Assembly: GCA_963675135.1 (NCBI GenBank)
Contig: OY776125.1
Location: 47,398,513 to 47,462,512, forward strand
Direction: 5' to 3'
DNA length: 64,000 bases
Source of the DNA: Galeopsis tetrahit
Lineage: Eukaryota > Streptophyta > Magnoliopsida > Lamiales > Lamiaceae
Under the pieces are notes generated by a model. It was given only the letters and a program-made list of their open reading frames with translations. It ran no database searches and was not told where the DNA came from. Below are positions 52,051-63,619 of the stretch, one piece after another. Every line of letters starts with the position of its first letter. Position 1 is the stretch's first letter. The translations under genes and the position numbers were made by a program.

Positions 52051-54796
52051 TTGTTGACTATTGGGATATTGTGGTGTAATGTTCTGGTATGATGAAAGGT
52101 TAAAGTCCGACCAAGTTTCAGAACGACCAAAATTCTCATTGTGTTGCACCAAAGGAAAAATACAGTTACCATATATGTCTCAACCTCCTCCAATTCTTCA
52201 AGAACTACTTTGGTGTAATACTGCAAAGAGCAAATATTATTTGGATAATGTTCGTGCTTTTAACAATATGTTCTCCTTTACTTCTTTGGGTGGGAAGATT
52301 GATAGAAGTGTTAATACCGGAGGCGCTCCACCGGTGTTGCGCTTACATGGACAAAATTATCATAGAATGGATGGTTTATTGCCATCAAATGGATCTCAAC
52401 CAAAGTTCGCATAATTGTACATTTACGACACTGAGATTGTATTTCCAACATAATAAAGGTTGTTAGGTATTTTTATTTCAATATTCAATTACATAATTTT
52501 TTCTACGTTCTTTTTTATATTAATCTTATTTTTTGTTAATAACAAATCGGATCTAGACATCAATACATTACATGCTAAAATAGTAATGAGTCTTAAAAAT
52601 ATGTTGGATGGTTATAATGTACTTGCAAAGTAGTTTCGAGAGGCTAGACCTTTTTTGAAGGAAATTCTCATGTGAGTATGAGATTGATTGCTAAAAGGGG
52701 ACATGATCCTATAAGGTATAACTTACCTACTATGTTTGAGGTTGTTGTTGTGCTTGTTAGTGACTTTAATCAAACTCTTAGTAGTTGTAATATTGTTTGC
52801 AATGTCCACTTCTCTTCTCATATGGTGAGGATGAATATAGAGAAGATATTTCGTTTGCTATATCTGCAGTGCATATTAATTAGAGCTAGAACGCGTAAGT
52901 CTGTTAATTTTATATATTACTTTGCATTTTGACACCTTCTACGATTTTATCTTAAAAAAGACTCACTCAACAATTCATTGTTGATGCCTATACTATGTTT
53001 GAGCTACGCTGTTACACTTAAATACATAAGGACACTTCAATCAGAGCTTTGAAATGTAGAGTGTTCAGGATGCAGTTTTAGATGGTGAGACAGATGCACG
53101 TGCATTGGAAAAGCGAGTTGTTTTGCCACCTTCATTCACTGGAGGTGTACGCTACATGGTTCAAAATTATCAAGATGGAATGAAAATTTGCAGGTGGGCC
53201 GATTATCCTCAATTTTTTATAACTTTCACGTGCAATAAAAAATGACTTGAGATTGTACATTTTTTAAAACAGAAATGACTTAATCCTGAAGACCGTCCAA
53301 ATATAATATGTTGAATATTTAAAATTAAACTTGAAGGATTATTAAATGATATTCGAAAGAAAAAAATATTTGAGAATGTCAAAGCAGGTATTTAAATTTT
53401 TTTTTATTTAAAATAATAATTTTATTGTCATTTAATAACATTTTATCTTTTAATATTTTTTGTCAATTTTATCTGCAGTTCTTTATACTATTGTCATTTA
53501 ATAACATTTTATCTTTTAATAATTTTATTGTCATTTAATAACATTTTATCCCAATGAAGTTTGTATATATTTGATCTTGCTACATGAGATTTTTATTATA
53601 ATTATTTATTTTTTTCTTATGATTTTTTTAAAATTGTTACAGTTTCCATCTGGGAATGATATTGATCTCATTATTTCTGCTGAGTTACTTGATAAGAAAA
53701 ATGATCGAGAGTATTTTAATATTGTTTGTGATTTAATGATTCACGGTCCTTGTGGTGCTGCAAATCCAAGTTTTTCTTACATGACCGATGAAGGTTCATG
53801 TACAAAACATTTTTCTAAAAGATTTGTTTTCGAGTCTTCTATTGATAAATATGTTTATCATATTTATAGGTGAAGGGATGATGGAAGGACTTTGAACAAG
53901 AAGGGTTATGTTTTGAATAACAAACACGTTGTTCCTCATAATCGTTATCTTCTTTTGAAGTATGGTGCACACATCAATATTGAATGGTGTAATCAATCAA
54001 GATCCATAAAATATTTGTTCAAGTATATCAATAAAGGAGATGATCGTGTTATTGTATCATTTTTTGAAAGTAATGAACAGTCTGGTGGAAAAGCAGATTT
54101 AGATGAAGTTAAATTGTACTATGACTGTAGGTATATTTCTCCATGTGAAGCTGCTTAGAGAATTTTCGGGTTTGAGATTAATTACAGAAATCCTCCAGTT
54201 GAACGTTTGGGATTTCATCTTCCTAATAAGCAAACTATTTTATTTGGTGATGGTGCATGTTTGGAATCTATCTTGGAAAGACCATCGGTAAAGCAGAGCA
54301 TGTTCTTAGCTTGGTTTGAACTCAACAAGAATTCTTCTAAAGTAAGAAATTTGACTTATGCTGAAATACCACAATTCTTTGTATGGAAGTCGAAAACTAG
54401 AGAGTGGATGAAATAAAGAGAGGTTTTTCAATCGGCCGTATTTCTTACGTTCCTCATGGTTCTAGTGAGGCACATTACTTGAGAATACTCTTGAATGTAG
54501 TTCGTAGATCTAAATCTTATGATGGTTTGAAGAAATTCAATGGAATGATTCATCCAACATTTCGGGAAGCTTGCTTTGTTAGAGGTTTGTTGGACTATGA
54601 TAGAGAATATGTTGATGGTTTAGAGGAGGTTAGTCGTTGGGCTTCAACATCTTCGATGAGATCTTTATTTGTTACGCTACTAACATCAGGTACGTTGGGT
54701 GGACCTTATGAAGTTTGGGAAAAGTGTTGGAGATATCTCTTTGATGATATTTTTTATATTAGAAGAAGAACTACGCATTTTTTTAGGTATTTTTAA
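52051..54796 (+). pseudogene. Helitron Rep protein remnant
   Basis: Scattered frames follow the order of plant RepHel proteins. First is YWDI, then CGVMFWYDERL and FSLCCTKGKIQLP (a zinc-binding start with the first Cys pair deleted). Next come FTSLGGKIDRSVNTGGAPPV and LHGQNYHRMDGLLP. The Helitron-like N domain follows, with RVVLPPSFTGGVRYMVQNYQ and ICRWADYPQFFITFTCN. The expected HUH site near 53560 reads CIYLILLHE where PHVHILL-type text is usual, so both His appear lost. Then come ISAELLDKKNDREYFNIVCD, FKYINKGDDRVIVSFFE, RLGFHLPNKQTILFGDGACL and LLTSGTLGGPYEVWEKCW. Many stops and frameshifts intervene, and the helicase is absent. Confidence 0.85.
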
Positions 54797-55878
54797 TTAT
54801 TTTTTTTATTTTATAATTTAATTAAATTATAATTATTCAACTTGCAAATTATTTTAAGTCAACTGATCAATTAATTACTTTAAATTATTTTTAATTTATT
54901 GAAAATTTTGATTGATTAAATTATTTCACATAATTTAATATTAACCTTAAAAATCAAAATTTTAGGGATACAATAAATTTTTTATAATTGTAAATTTTGA
55001 TTGACTTTTAAAGTTTTTTTTTTATAATTTTAATTTTAAAAATAGAAAATATTAGATAATCTTTTTACTTATTTTATCAATATTATCTTAGAAAAATATA
55101 ATTAATAAAAGATAAAAATTTAAATTAAGATTTGATTTGAATACGTAGTTCAGACAAAAATATATATATATATATATATATATTAATATTTATATATTAT
55201 CTAAATGAATAACACTTAAAATAATTAATTTATATAACTAAATCAATAATAATTATGTGTATTAGTGGAAAATATTCATATATTTATATTAAATTAATTT
55301 TTCATAATGTTTTAATATGTGAAATTATTTTTTTTGAAACATATTTAAATGATAAATAATAATATGATTTATTATATACTTATTTATCATATCAAATATA
55401 AATGTCGATTTAATTGTATTATTCTTTAGCATTTTATAGTAATTTAATTATTGTATTATTCTTTATCAAATAAAAATTATTGTATTATTCTTTAGCATTT
55501 TATAGTAATTTAATTATTTTGTCGTATAAAAAATATACATATATTTAAATATTAGACATTAATTTTATATATTTGTATATTAACTTTAAATTTATATAGT
55601 ATAATACATTAATTTAATTAGATTTTAAAATTAATAATTTAATCTAAAAAAGATATTAACAACATCTCACCATTTTTTATTTTATCCATTTTTTATTTTA
55701 TTATTTTTTAAATTCGATATAGTACAATAAATATTAGTTAACAATAATTCATTTTTTACTTATTATAATATATATATATATATATTAATATAAGTTAGTT
55801 GTATTATTATAAAATGAATACGACATTATAAATAATATTTTAAATTTAAAATGTCGTCACATTTTTTAACATATCAAT
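54797..55878. other. AT-rich Helitron 3' region
   Basis: No gene is seen. TA microsatellites lie at 55163-55184 and 55767-55785. GTATTATTCTTTAGCATTTT repeats near 55417 and 55482. Confidence 0.6.
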
Positions 55879-55906
55879 CCGTGCGTCAGCACGGGTGCCC
55901 TACTAG
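55879..55906 (+). other. Helitron 3' terminal hairpin and CTAG end
   Basis: A six-base-pair stem CCGTGC/GCACGG with a GTCA loop, then GTGCCCTACTAG, followed by T 55907. A hairpin 10-12 bases before CTRR is the diagnostic Helitron 3' end. Confidence 0.88.
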
Positions 55907-56362
55907 TTAGATAAATATGCGTGCAATATTCTATTTATGCACAGATGACCGGTTTGCAACAGCCCTACCCTTCTTTTAAAAAAAAGCCTTAATCATGATT
56001 GTCCTCTAACCAATGTACCGCGTGCGTATGTGTACATCAATTCCTGTTCCCTTTTTTGAAGTGACTTTCTCTCTCCTAAAAAATACCAGATTTGGCGTAC
56101 TCCCAGCCAAAAATAAAACCTCTTCATTCTCTTGGCCCATTAATTCATGGGCCCATTTCTATGGGTTTGACTATATGCACCTCCATTTCGGAGAGATGCA
56201 CTCACCCGATAGATGCACCGCCCAAAATTTGTCAAAATGGAGGCACCCTCCTAACAAATTGTTCTAAATTCCCCTTTCTTCTTTTTTTCTATAAAATACA
56301 CAATTACTTCACACACCCTCCCAAACTCTAATTCTATCTTCCTCACACTTCATCTTCCTCCC

Positions 56363-57998
56363 TGTCACGCCCCAATTTTCATAAATGTTAATTTTGCAAA
56401 AATACTTACACAATTAAAAATAAAGGGCATGAACTAGAAATTTTAACTAAATAAATGAGTTTTACAAACTTATATACCAATAACATCTTGAATAGCAGCG
56501 GAAGACTCGAGAAAATAAACAACATCTCAAAATGATTTTTAATTAAAAAGCCTAAATATTAATACACTTGAATTTTAATTGCTTAAATTCATAAAATAAA
56601 ATATGACGATTTGACAGACATCCACCGCCTCTCCTCGCCATCAACTCATCAACCTGAATCTGAAATGTTAAATGTATGGTATGAGCAAAACCACTAGCTC
56701 AGTCTGAATCTGAAATGTTAAATGTATGGTATGAGCAAAACCACTAGCTCAGTGAAGTCACTTTGACAATATTAAATACAACATACAAATAAAATGTATA
56801 ATCACATAAAATCACGTAATTTACAAAAAGTCACATAAGCACCTTTCATCTCACATAAACACTTTTCATCATACTTTTGATTAATTCATAATTATGTTTC
56901 ACGGTTTTCCCAAAGATCTCTTTTAAATCCCACTTGGTCCCCCTCAAAGACCTATTTTCAGCCCCGAGTTCTTTTCTTGTGCACGGCGGATCCCCCAAAG
57001 ATCTCTTTTCAATCCCGGGTTCACCGAGGACCTCTTTTCAGTCCCGGACCTCTTTTAAGCCCTTGGCCTTTCATAAACTTTTACATTAAATATTCATTCA
57101 CATTCTAGAATATTCATTCACATTCTAGTCATATCACAATGCACATAAACAGTCTATTCATATGAAGCAATTAATAAAGGCAAAGAAACCACACCTGAAA
57201 TTAATGTCTTGAACTGAAATTAATGTCTTGGAAAATAATCGCCACCTAAAGTAATCGAATAATATATTTTAGAATTATTATTATTATATTTGAAATTCAG
57301 TAATATTGGTATTACTGTGTTAATAGATTAATAACATTTTAATGAAAAATTAATCCGGACATACTGATTGGAAAGATTTGGCTATAAAGATTTAATAATA
57401 ATTTACTGTTAGTAATTGAAAAATAGTAAACATTAGTGTTTTTGAAATCAATGCAGAAGATGATTTGAGTTATCAAAATAAAATAATTTAAGTATCATCA
57501 TAAAATAGAAGATTGAATTGACAAAGAAGAAGAGGTGATTTACTGTTTGTTTTCGGCAGAAAGAGGGAGGTGCGACATTGCTGATGAGAGAAAACTCGAA
57601 TTTATTGTGAGAGTATTTTCTGTAAATTGATTTATGAAAATACCATGTATAAAATAGATCAATAGAATATAATTTTAGTTGAGAAAATTAAGAATTTTAG
57701 GATATCTCATATATATCTCCATCAAATAAAACAACTTAGAGAAAATTGGGGAAAAGATCTTAGACGAATAATTATATTTTATATATTCTTATATTTATAT
57801 ATATTGGAAAATCTATTTTATTAACAATAATAATAGTAAGCAGATTTGTACGTGTAAATATATATACTCAAATCTCTTAATTAAATCTATAATATCTCTA
57901 ACACTATAATATTATATATATATATATTTATTTATTTTATTAAATATTAATATCTTATATTTTTATTAAAGCTTATATTAAATTTTCGGGATGTTACA
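56363..57998. repeat. solo LTR, TGTCACGCCCC type
   Basis: It runs from TGTCACGCCCCAATTTTC to TTCGGGATGTTACA and is flanked exactly by CTCCC on both sides (56358-56362 and 57999-58003). The length is 1636 bp. Such 'TGTCACGCCC ... GTTACA' LTRs are common in plant Ty3/gypsy elements. The interior holds a 50-bp perfect tandem pair, an array of GACCTCTTTTCAGTCCCGG-like words at about 56910-57060, and a CATTCACATTCTAG pair. Confidence 0.92.
56654..56753. repeat. 50-bp perfect tandem duplication
   Basis: The unit starts CTGAATCTGAAATGTTAAAT and ends CCACTAGCTCAGT, at 56654-56703 and 56704-56753, with no difference seen. Confidence 0.93.
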
Positions 57999-58371
57999 CT
58001 CCCCATTCCCCGTCGTCGCCCCGTCGTCGCCGTCGCACACCACCATTCACCGGCAGCCTCCCTCTCCCTCGAGTTTGCCGGTGCGAGGACTCTCCTCCAT
58101 TTTGCCCGCCCACACCGATCTTAAAAAACAAAAAAAAAAAATTATGTCAGCGACCGCCCCTGTCCATCGGCAGTCCATCCGCCCCCTCCCCGTCCATCCG
58201 ACGTCGTCAGCCTCCCTCTCCCGTCCATCCGACGTCAGCCTCCCTCTCCCTCGAGTTCGCCAGCGCGAGGACTCCCCTCTATTTTCCCCGCCCACCCCGA
58301 TTTGTAAAAATAAAAAAAAAATTGCCAGCGGCCGCCCCCGTCCATCCGACGCCATCAATCCCGCCGCAGCC

Positions 58372-58520
58372 TTTTTTTTTTTTTTAATTCGACCATGTAT
58401 TGTTTTTTTTTTTTTTAATTCGACCATGTATTGTGTCGATCAATAAGGTTTTTTTTTTTTTTTTTAATTCGACCATGTATTGTTTTTTTTTTTTTTAATT
58501 CGACCATGTATTGTGTCGAT
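58372..58520. repeat. nested tandem duplication of a T-run plus TTCGACCATGTATTG
   Basis: TAATTCGACCATGTATTG occurs at 58385, 58417, 58465 and 58497. A 32-bp unit was doubled, then the 80-bp block was doubled. Each unit has a T-run of 12-17. Confidence 0.9.
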
Positions 58521-58940
58521 CGACCTTTGTTGGTCGACCATATATCCTTCCGTCGACAAAATGAGGATATATGGTCGACACTGGCGAAATTAAAAAATTG
58601 TTAGTTTTTCTAAGTTTAAAATTGTTAGTTTTTCTAAGTTTTGATAACGGTGTTAGTTATTAGTTATTGGGTTTGATAATGGTGTTTTATGGATGAATAT
58701 GGTTGATTTGTTGAATTTTTTTTATTTCTTGCTACTAGAAAAAAATGGTGACGGCGTTTGATCGGAAGTTTAATAAATAAACTAAAACTAAAAGGGGAGT
58801 GCATCTCTTCTAAATGAAATGAAAGTGCATTCACTAGTATGCTTTATTTATTTTATCTCTTCTAAATGAAAGTGCATTCACTAAAAGGAAATGAAAGTGC
58901 ATTCACTCAAAGGAGTGCATCTAGTATGCTTTATTTTAAA

Positions 58941-59844
58941 ACACGAGGCAACCCAGCATCTTAACTAAAACCTAATGTTCTTTTATTTTTTTGTTAACCT
59001 TTTGAATAATAGAAACTTCAAAAAAGTAAAATTAAAATAGTCTTAAAATAAAACCCATCACCAACTATCTGTGTAAAACCTGTCCTTTATATACAAGTGA
59101 ATTTTCTAATCTATGATACATCAAATTTTTTTTTAAATATTTTATGAAATAACTACTAGAAAACTATACATATATTTACAAAAAATAATCAAGTTTTTAA
59201 AAATATTTTATGAAATAACTAGTAGAAAATTATACTTATATTTACAATTTGGTCTTATGCACTAAAATAGACAACACCTAAAGTGTGAATGAGGAGGAGC
59301 ATATACACAAAGACGAGATAAACTCCACAACTTTTCACCCCAGAGGTGAAATCTTAAGAGATAAAAGACCTTCCAAATACGACATTCTTGAAGTGTCATC
59401 CCTCACCGGACCAAATTGAACACCTCCCAAAGACGAAGCTTCTCATCCTCTCCCGCAGACACCACAGTTACGCCATCCGTGCTCTGCATGTCACTTCGTA
59501 ATTTTCTAATCTATGATACATCAAAATTTTAAAATAATCAAGTTTTTTAAAATATTTTATGAAATAACTAGTAGAAAATTATATTTATATTTACAAGATA
59601 TTAAAAAAATATATTTTAATGAATAAGATTTGTTTTATACTCTATATATGAATGAAATACGATCTTATATCATTCCAGTAAAAATATATATATATAATCA
59701 CACAAAATTTATATTTTTAAAAAAAATATTTATTAAAATAAAGTAATAAATATATATATATATATGTATGCGTTTGAGTGTCTCACATTTTTTTTATTAA
59801 TTATAAAAATAATTTCACATGAAAACTAAATTTATAAAATGATA
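58941..59844. other. AT-rich stretch with a duplicated segment
   Basis: ATTTTCTAATCTATGATACA is present at 59100 and 59500, with following text also shared (TTTTATGAAATAACTAGTAG). Between the copies, 59255-59497 is GC-richer (CCTCACCGGACCAAATTGAA, TCCCGCAGACACCACAGTTA) and looks like a foreign fragment; I cannot identify it. No gene is called. Confidence 0.5.
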
Positions 59845-60041
59845 CTATTTTTGTCCATCAAACATGTGCTCACTTTTATTAAAAATTATGTGGGGATAAC
59901 GAGTAAAAAATGTTGTTGGTAGATATTGAATCTTATTAATAAAGTAGAAAAATACTCAAAATTAACTATTTAAATAGAATAAGCATATTCTTTGTGGACC
60001 CAAAAATAAAACTGAGCAAACTTTTATTGGAAGGAAGGGAG
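59845..60041. mobile_element. Stowaway-like MITE
   Basis: The ends CTATTTTTGTCCATCAAACA and TTGGAAGGAAGGGAG are flanked by TA (59843-59844 and 60042-60043). Its interior is collinear with the MITE at 45458-45687. Confidence 0.75.
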
Positions 60042-60191
60042 TACTAAAATTCAAGTATAAAGAAATTAACAAACTAATATTTATGGTTGGCTATATGAAT
60101 CAATTATAGAATCACAATAGGTCATATGCATAAATTAATCTTCTCCACACGCTTATTTCAATAAAATTTATATAATTAAAAAAAATAACTC

Positions 60192-60231
<40 letters not shown>

Positions 60232-60303
60232 AGACTTTTTAAAATAATAAAATAGAAATTCTCAAATGCACCATGTGCACCAAATCAAGTTTGGTGCACA
60301 CGC
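60042..60303. other. AT-rich spacer
   Basis: It has a TA microsatellite at 60199-60226. A short inverted pair (TGCACC... and GGTGCACA) lies at 60268-60300, just outside the Copia LTR. Confidence 0.5.
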
Positions 60304-60452
60304 TGTTAGGAAATAAACACACGCACACGATGACAAAAAGAAAATAACACGAGATTTGTTTACCTAGTTCGTCTTACGACTACGTCTGGGGACGATGTCA
60401 AGCCAGGTATTTCACTATGTTTTTCGGATGCTGATTACAATGAGAGAACATC

Positions 60453-60460
60453 TATTTATA
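60453..60460 (-). promoter_or_regulatory. TATA box of Tork-type LTR
   Basis: TATAAATA on the minus strand, downstream (in element direction) of the LTR tandem repeats. Confidence 0.55.
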
Positions 60461-60483
60461 CTAGAAAATTTGCGCTAACCCTA

Positions 60484-60630
60484 GCCCATTAGGAACAAAC
60501 TTGCTCCCTACTTTAAGCCCATTAGGAACAAACTTGTCATAATTAACCCTAAACCTATTAGGAACAAACTTGCTCCCCACTCCAAGCGCATAAGGAACAA
60601 ACTTGCTCCCCACTCCAAGCCCATTAGGTT
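60484..60630 (-). repeat. tandem repeat in Tork-type LTR U3
   Basis: Five diverged units of about 33-36 bp contain ATTAGGAACAAACTTG (plus strand) and CTCCCCACTCCAAGC. They lie between the LTR start and the TATA box. Confidence 0.8.
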
Positions 60631-60826
60631 AATTCAGGCTCCACACTCCAACAATCTCCCACTTGGAGACTGAATCCACCATGTAATCATATTTTCTTGA
60701 TTCTCCTCCCGTATCCGCCTGGCAACGCCAAACCTTATCTTCAAGTTCCAAGGCCAATTGAAGTTAATTATGCATAGCTTCAACTTCTCTAAGGTCACTA
60801 CCTTAGTAAACAGGTCTGCTGGATTC

Positions 60827-62536
60827 TCACTTCCAAAGGATCTTTACAAGCTGCAAGATCTTCTTCTCTAAAAGGTGACGAATGTAGTGATACTTCAACC
60901 CAACATGCTTTGTCCTTGAGTGGAACGCCGGATTCTTTGCAAGAAATATAACACTTTGACTATCACTGAAAAGAGTGCTATTCTCATGCTCCTTCCCAAG
61001 TTCTCCCAAGAAATTCTGCAACCACACCATCTCCTTACTTGCCTCTGTCACAGCTACATATTCTACCTCACCAGTGGACAATGCAACAACCTTCTGCAAC
61101 TTAGAAGTCCAAGATATAGCAGTACCACCATAAGTAAAGATATACCCGATTGTACTTCTTCTCCCATCAAAGCCGTTTGATGCCAAATCTGCATCCACAT
61201 AACCCGCCAGCTCCATACTCTTGCCTTTGAAACACAAGGCCTTGTTTGTGGTACCTCTCAAGTATCGCAGGACCCACTTGACTGCTTCCCAATGTTGCTT
61301 GCCCGGATCACTCATAATCCGGCTTACTACTCCCACTGCATTAGCAATGTCTGGCCTCGTACACACTATGGCATACATGATGCTACCAATCGCTGAGGCA
61401 TACAGAACATTCAACATATGGGCACGTTCCTTCTTGCTCTTAGGGGACTCCCTTCTTGAAAGCTTGAACTGGCTGCCCAACGGAACACTCACGGGCTTCG
61501 ACTCTGACATGTTGAAACTTTCCAGGACCTTCTGAATGTAACTCGCCTGCGAAAGATACACACTTCCTGTCGCTTTATCACGTTCAATCCTCATACCCAA
61601 AATTTGTTTGGCCTCTCTGAGATCCTTCATAGAGAACCGTTCGGACAATTGCCTCTTCAACTTATTCACTTCTCTTGCATCAGCTCCTATAATCAACATG
61701 TCATCAACATATAGCAAGAGAATAAGAAAGCTTTTGTCAAACCTCTTGTAGTAGCAACAATGATCTATGTGGCATTTCTGGTAGTCGATCTCCATCATGA
61801 AGCTGTCAAACTTCATGTACCACTGCTTTGGAGCTTGTTTCAGGCCATGCAAGATCTTCTTTAACTTGCATACAAATTCCACCTTTCCTTTCTCTACGAA
61901 CCCCTCAGGTTGTGTCATGTACAACTCCTCCACCAAGTCACCGTGGAGGAATGCTGTCTTCATATCCATCTGATGCAACAACAAGTTTTTTGCAGCTATC
62001 ATACTCAACGCCATTCTAATAGTGGCCAGTTTCACAACAGGAGTAAAGACATCAGTATAATCAATACCATGTCGCTGCTCAAACCCCTTGATAACCATCT
62101 GGGCTTTGTAACGCTTGCTACCATCAACTTCATTCTTGATTCGGTAGACACACTTGCAGTGCAAAACCTTCTTGCCCATTGGGAGCTCAACAAGTTCCCA
62201 AGTGTCGTTCAATAGAAGAGATGCTAACTCATCATCCATTGCAACTCTCCACTTCCGTCTATCTGCACCCTGCTCTACCTCTGCATAGCATTCAGGTTCA
62301 CCACTATAAGTAAGTAACAAGTAGTAGTTAGAGGGCGAATACCTATTAGGTGCACGTCGCTCTCTAACGGGTCTTTGCAGCGGATTCTCCGGTGGTGGTG
62401 GGGTCCTTGGTTCTTCAATAAGAACCTCTTCTTCATTCTGACTCTCCTTACTCCCATTCGAGTTTGAGATGTCTAACTCGATCTCTTGGGTATTGGTTTT
62501 GTCAGAATCTGATGCCTCCAATCTGTTCTTGTACAT
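60827..62536 (-). pseudogene. Copia RT and RNase H (Tork-type)
   Basis: 569 codons are open on the minus strand. The RT blocks are WRVAMDDELASLLLNDTWEL, MDMKTAFLHGDLVEELYMTQ, LHGLKQAPKQWYMKF and LLYVDDMLIIGAD, with the YVDD catalytic site intact. RNase H follows with AGYVDADLASNGFDGRRSTI, AISWTSKLQKVVALSTGEVE, LFSDSQSVIFLAKNPAFHSR and KYHYIRHLLE. The frame ends at 60827 because of a frameshift just after VKILW; in the next frame ENPADLFTKVVTLEKLKL continues to the usual Copia end. Upstream of 62536 a TGA (about 62580) splits it from FGYRLWDENN, and RSRDVVFNEQ is still readable. Confidence 0.92.
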
Positions 62537-63619
62537 AACCTGTTCATTGAAAACTACATCTCTACTGCGAATAATCTTTCAGTTATTCTCATCCCAGAGT
62601 CTATAACCGAACTCATCACCACCATAACCAATGAACGTACACTTAACAGATTTAGCATCTAATTTAATTCTATCAACAGAGCTAACATGAGCATAAGCGA
62701 CACAGCCAAAGACACGCAATTAAGACAAATTTACCTCTTTTCCCGTCCATGCTTCCTTGGGTACTTTGTTCTTCAACGGAACTGATGGACCTCTATTAAT
62801 TAGGTATGCTGCCTTGTTTACTGCATCTGTCCAAAACGTCTTAGGCAACCCCTCTTCAACCTCATGCATCTGGCTCGCTCATTCAACGTTCTGTTAATTC
62901 GTTCTGCCACTCCATTCTGCTGGGGAGTTTCTCTCACAGTCTTCTCCATGCGAATCCCATTCTCAGCACAATATTCCTTGAACTCAGAGAGTTCATATTC
63001 ACCTCCATTGTCAGAACGAAGACACTTTACTTTCAGCCCTGTTTCACTCTCTACAAGAGCTTTCCACTTTCTGAAGGTATCAAAAGCATATGTTTTATTT
63101 TTCAGAAAATAAACACATACCTTTCGAGTGGAGTCATCGATGAAGGTCATGTAATACTCTGAACCACCAAGGGACTTCACGAGCGCTGGTCCCCAATATA
63201 TCGCTATGCACCAACTCTAGCTTTTCTGCCTTCAATGCTCTTCCACCTCTCGAGAAACTCACCTTTCTTTGTTTCCCGAAAACACAGTCCTCGCATAGGC
63301 CAACTTCAACAAATTTCAGCCTTGGAAGTCTCCCTTTCGAACACATCACCTTCATCCCTTTCTCGCTCATGTGACCCAGCCGACAGTGCCACAAATCAAC
63401 GTTGGTCGTAGCTCCCACAAGGTCAATACAATACTTGGGGTTAGATGTAGTATACAACGTACCTTCCTTCTTCCCCCGAGCTACTATCATGGCTCCTCTA
63501 CTGATCTTCCAATTGTTGTTGCCAAAAGTCACTGAGTATCCTTCTACATCAAGCTGCCCGATGGAAAGCAAGTTTCTTTTCAATCCTGGAATGTGCCTCA
63601 CACCATTCAACTTCAACAT
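62537..63619 (-). pseudogene. Copia integrase and GAG-pre-integrase (broken)
   Basis: The minus strand reads GAG-pre-integrase, LWHCRLGHMSEKGMKVM and CEDCVFGKQRKVSF, with the HHCC zinc site recognisable. Next come DILGTSAREVP, and after a frameshift near 63150 SEYYMTFIDDSTRKVCVYFL. ETGLKVKCLRSDNGGEYELS and NGIRMEKTVRETPQQNGVAE carry the second Asp and the Glu region of the DDE core. A second frameshift near 62865 moves the frame to NKAAYLINRGPSVPLKNKVP. A stop lies near 62720 before LRVFGCVAYAHV. The insertion function is lost in this copy. Confidence 0.88.

Larger units (their letters stand above)
44249..55906 (+). mobile_element. decayed Helitron (5' end uncertain)
   Basis: The 3' end is clear: the stem CCGTGC-GTCA-GCACGG (55879-55894), then 12 bases ending in CTAG at 55906, followed by T. 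Candidate 5' ends beginning TCTATACTAATATAA after an A occur at 44249 and 45916. Weaker versions occur near 47730 and 48525, each followed by CCCG-CTTTTTTT and GTTGATCA. Rep-like coding remnants lie at 52051-54796. No Pif1-type helicase is left. The length would be 10-11.7 kb, made of AT-rich filler and nested MITEs. Which 5' end belongs to this copy cannot be settled by eye. Confidence 0.65.
56163..58940. mobile_element. GC-rich TIR element, copy 2 (right end rearranged)
   Basis: The left end GGGTTTGACTATATGCACC, followed by GAGATGCACTC, matches copy 1 at 19099. The right side at 58797-58940 carries GGGAGTGCATCTCTTC and several rearranged copies of GAAATGAAAGTGCATTCACT, so the exact edge and duplication are unclear. 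The interior, after removal of a solo LTR, is GC-rich (GTCGTCGCC, CCGTCCATCCGACG). It then has GTCGAC palindromes ending in ATATGGTCGACACTGG, as in copy 1. Open frames at 57991-58446 and on the other strand are low-complexity and not called as genes. Confidence 0.65.
60304..60653 (-). repeat. 3' LTR of the Tork-type element
   Basis: On the minus strand the LTR runs from TGTTGGAGTGTGG (60653) to ATTTCCTAACA (60304), 350 bp. The tract AAGTGGGAGAT lies directly upstream (60654-60664). A TATAAATA (60453-60460) is the likely promoter. Confidence 0.85.

Noticed and set aside
57991..58446. 151-codon plus-strand and 126-codon minus-strand frames
   Set aside because: Low-complexity Pro/Ser and Lys-rich translations spanning a tandem repeat. 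No domain is visible.
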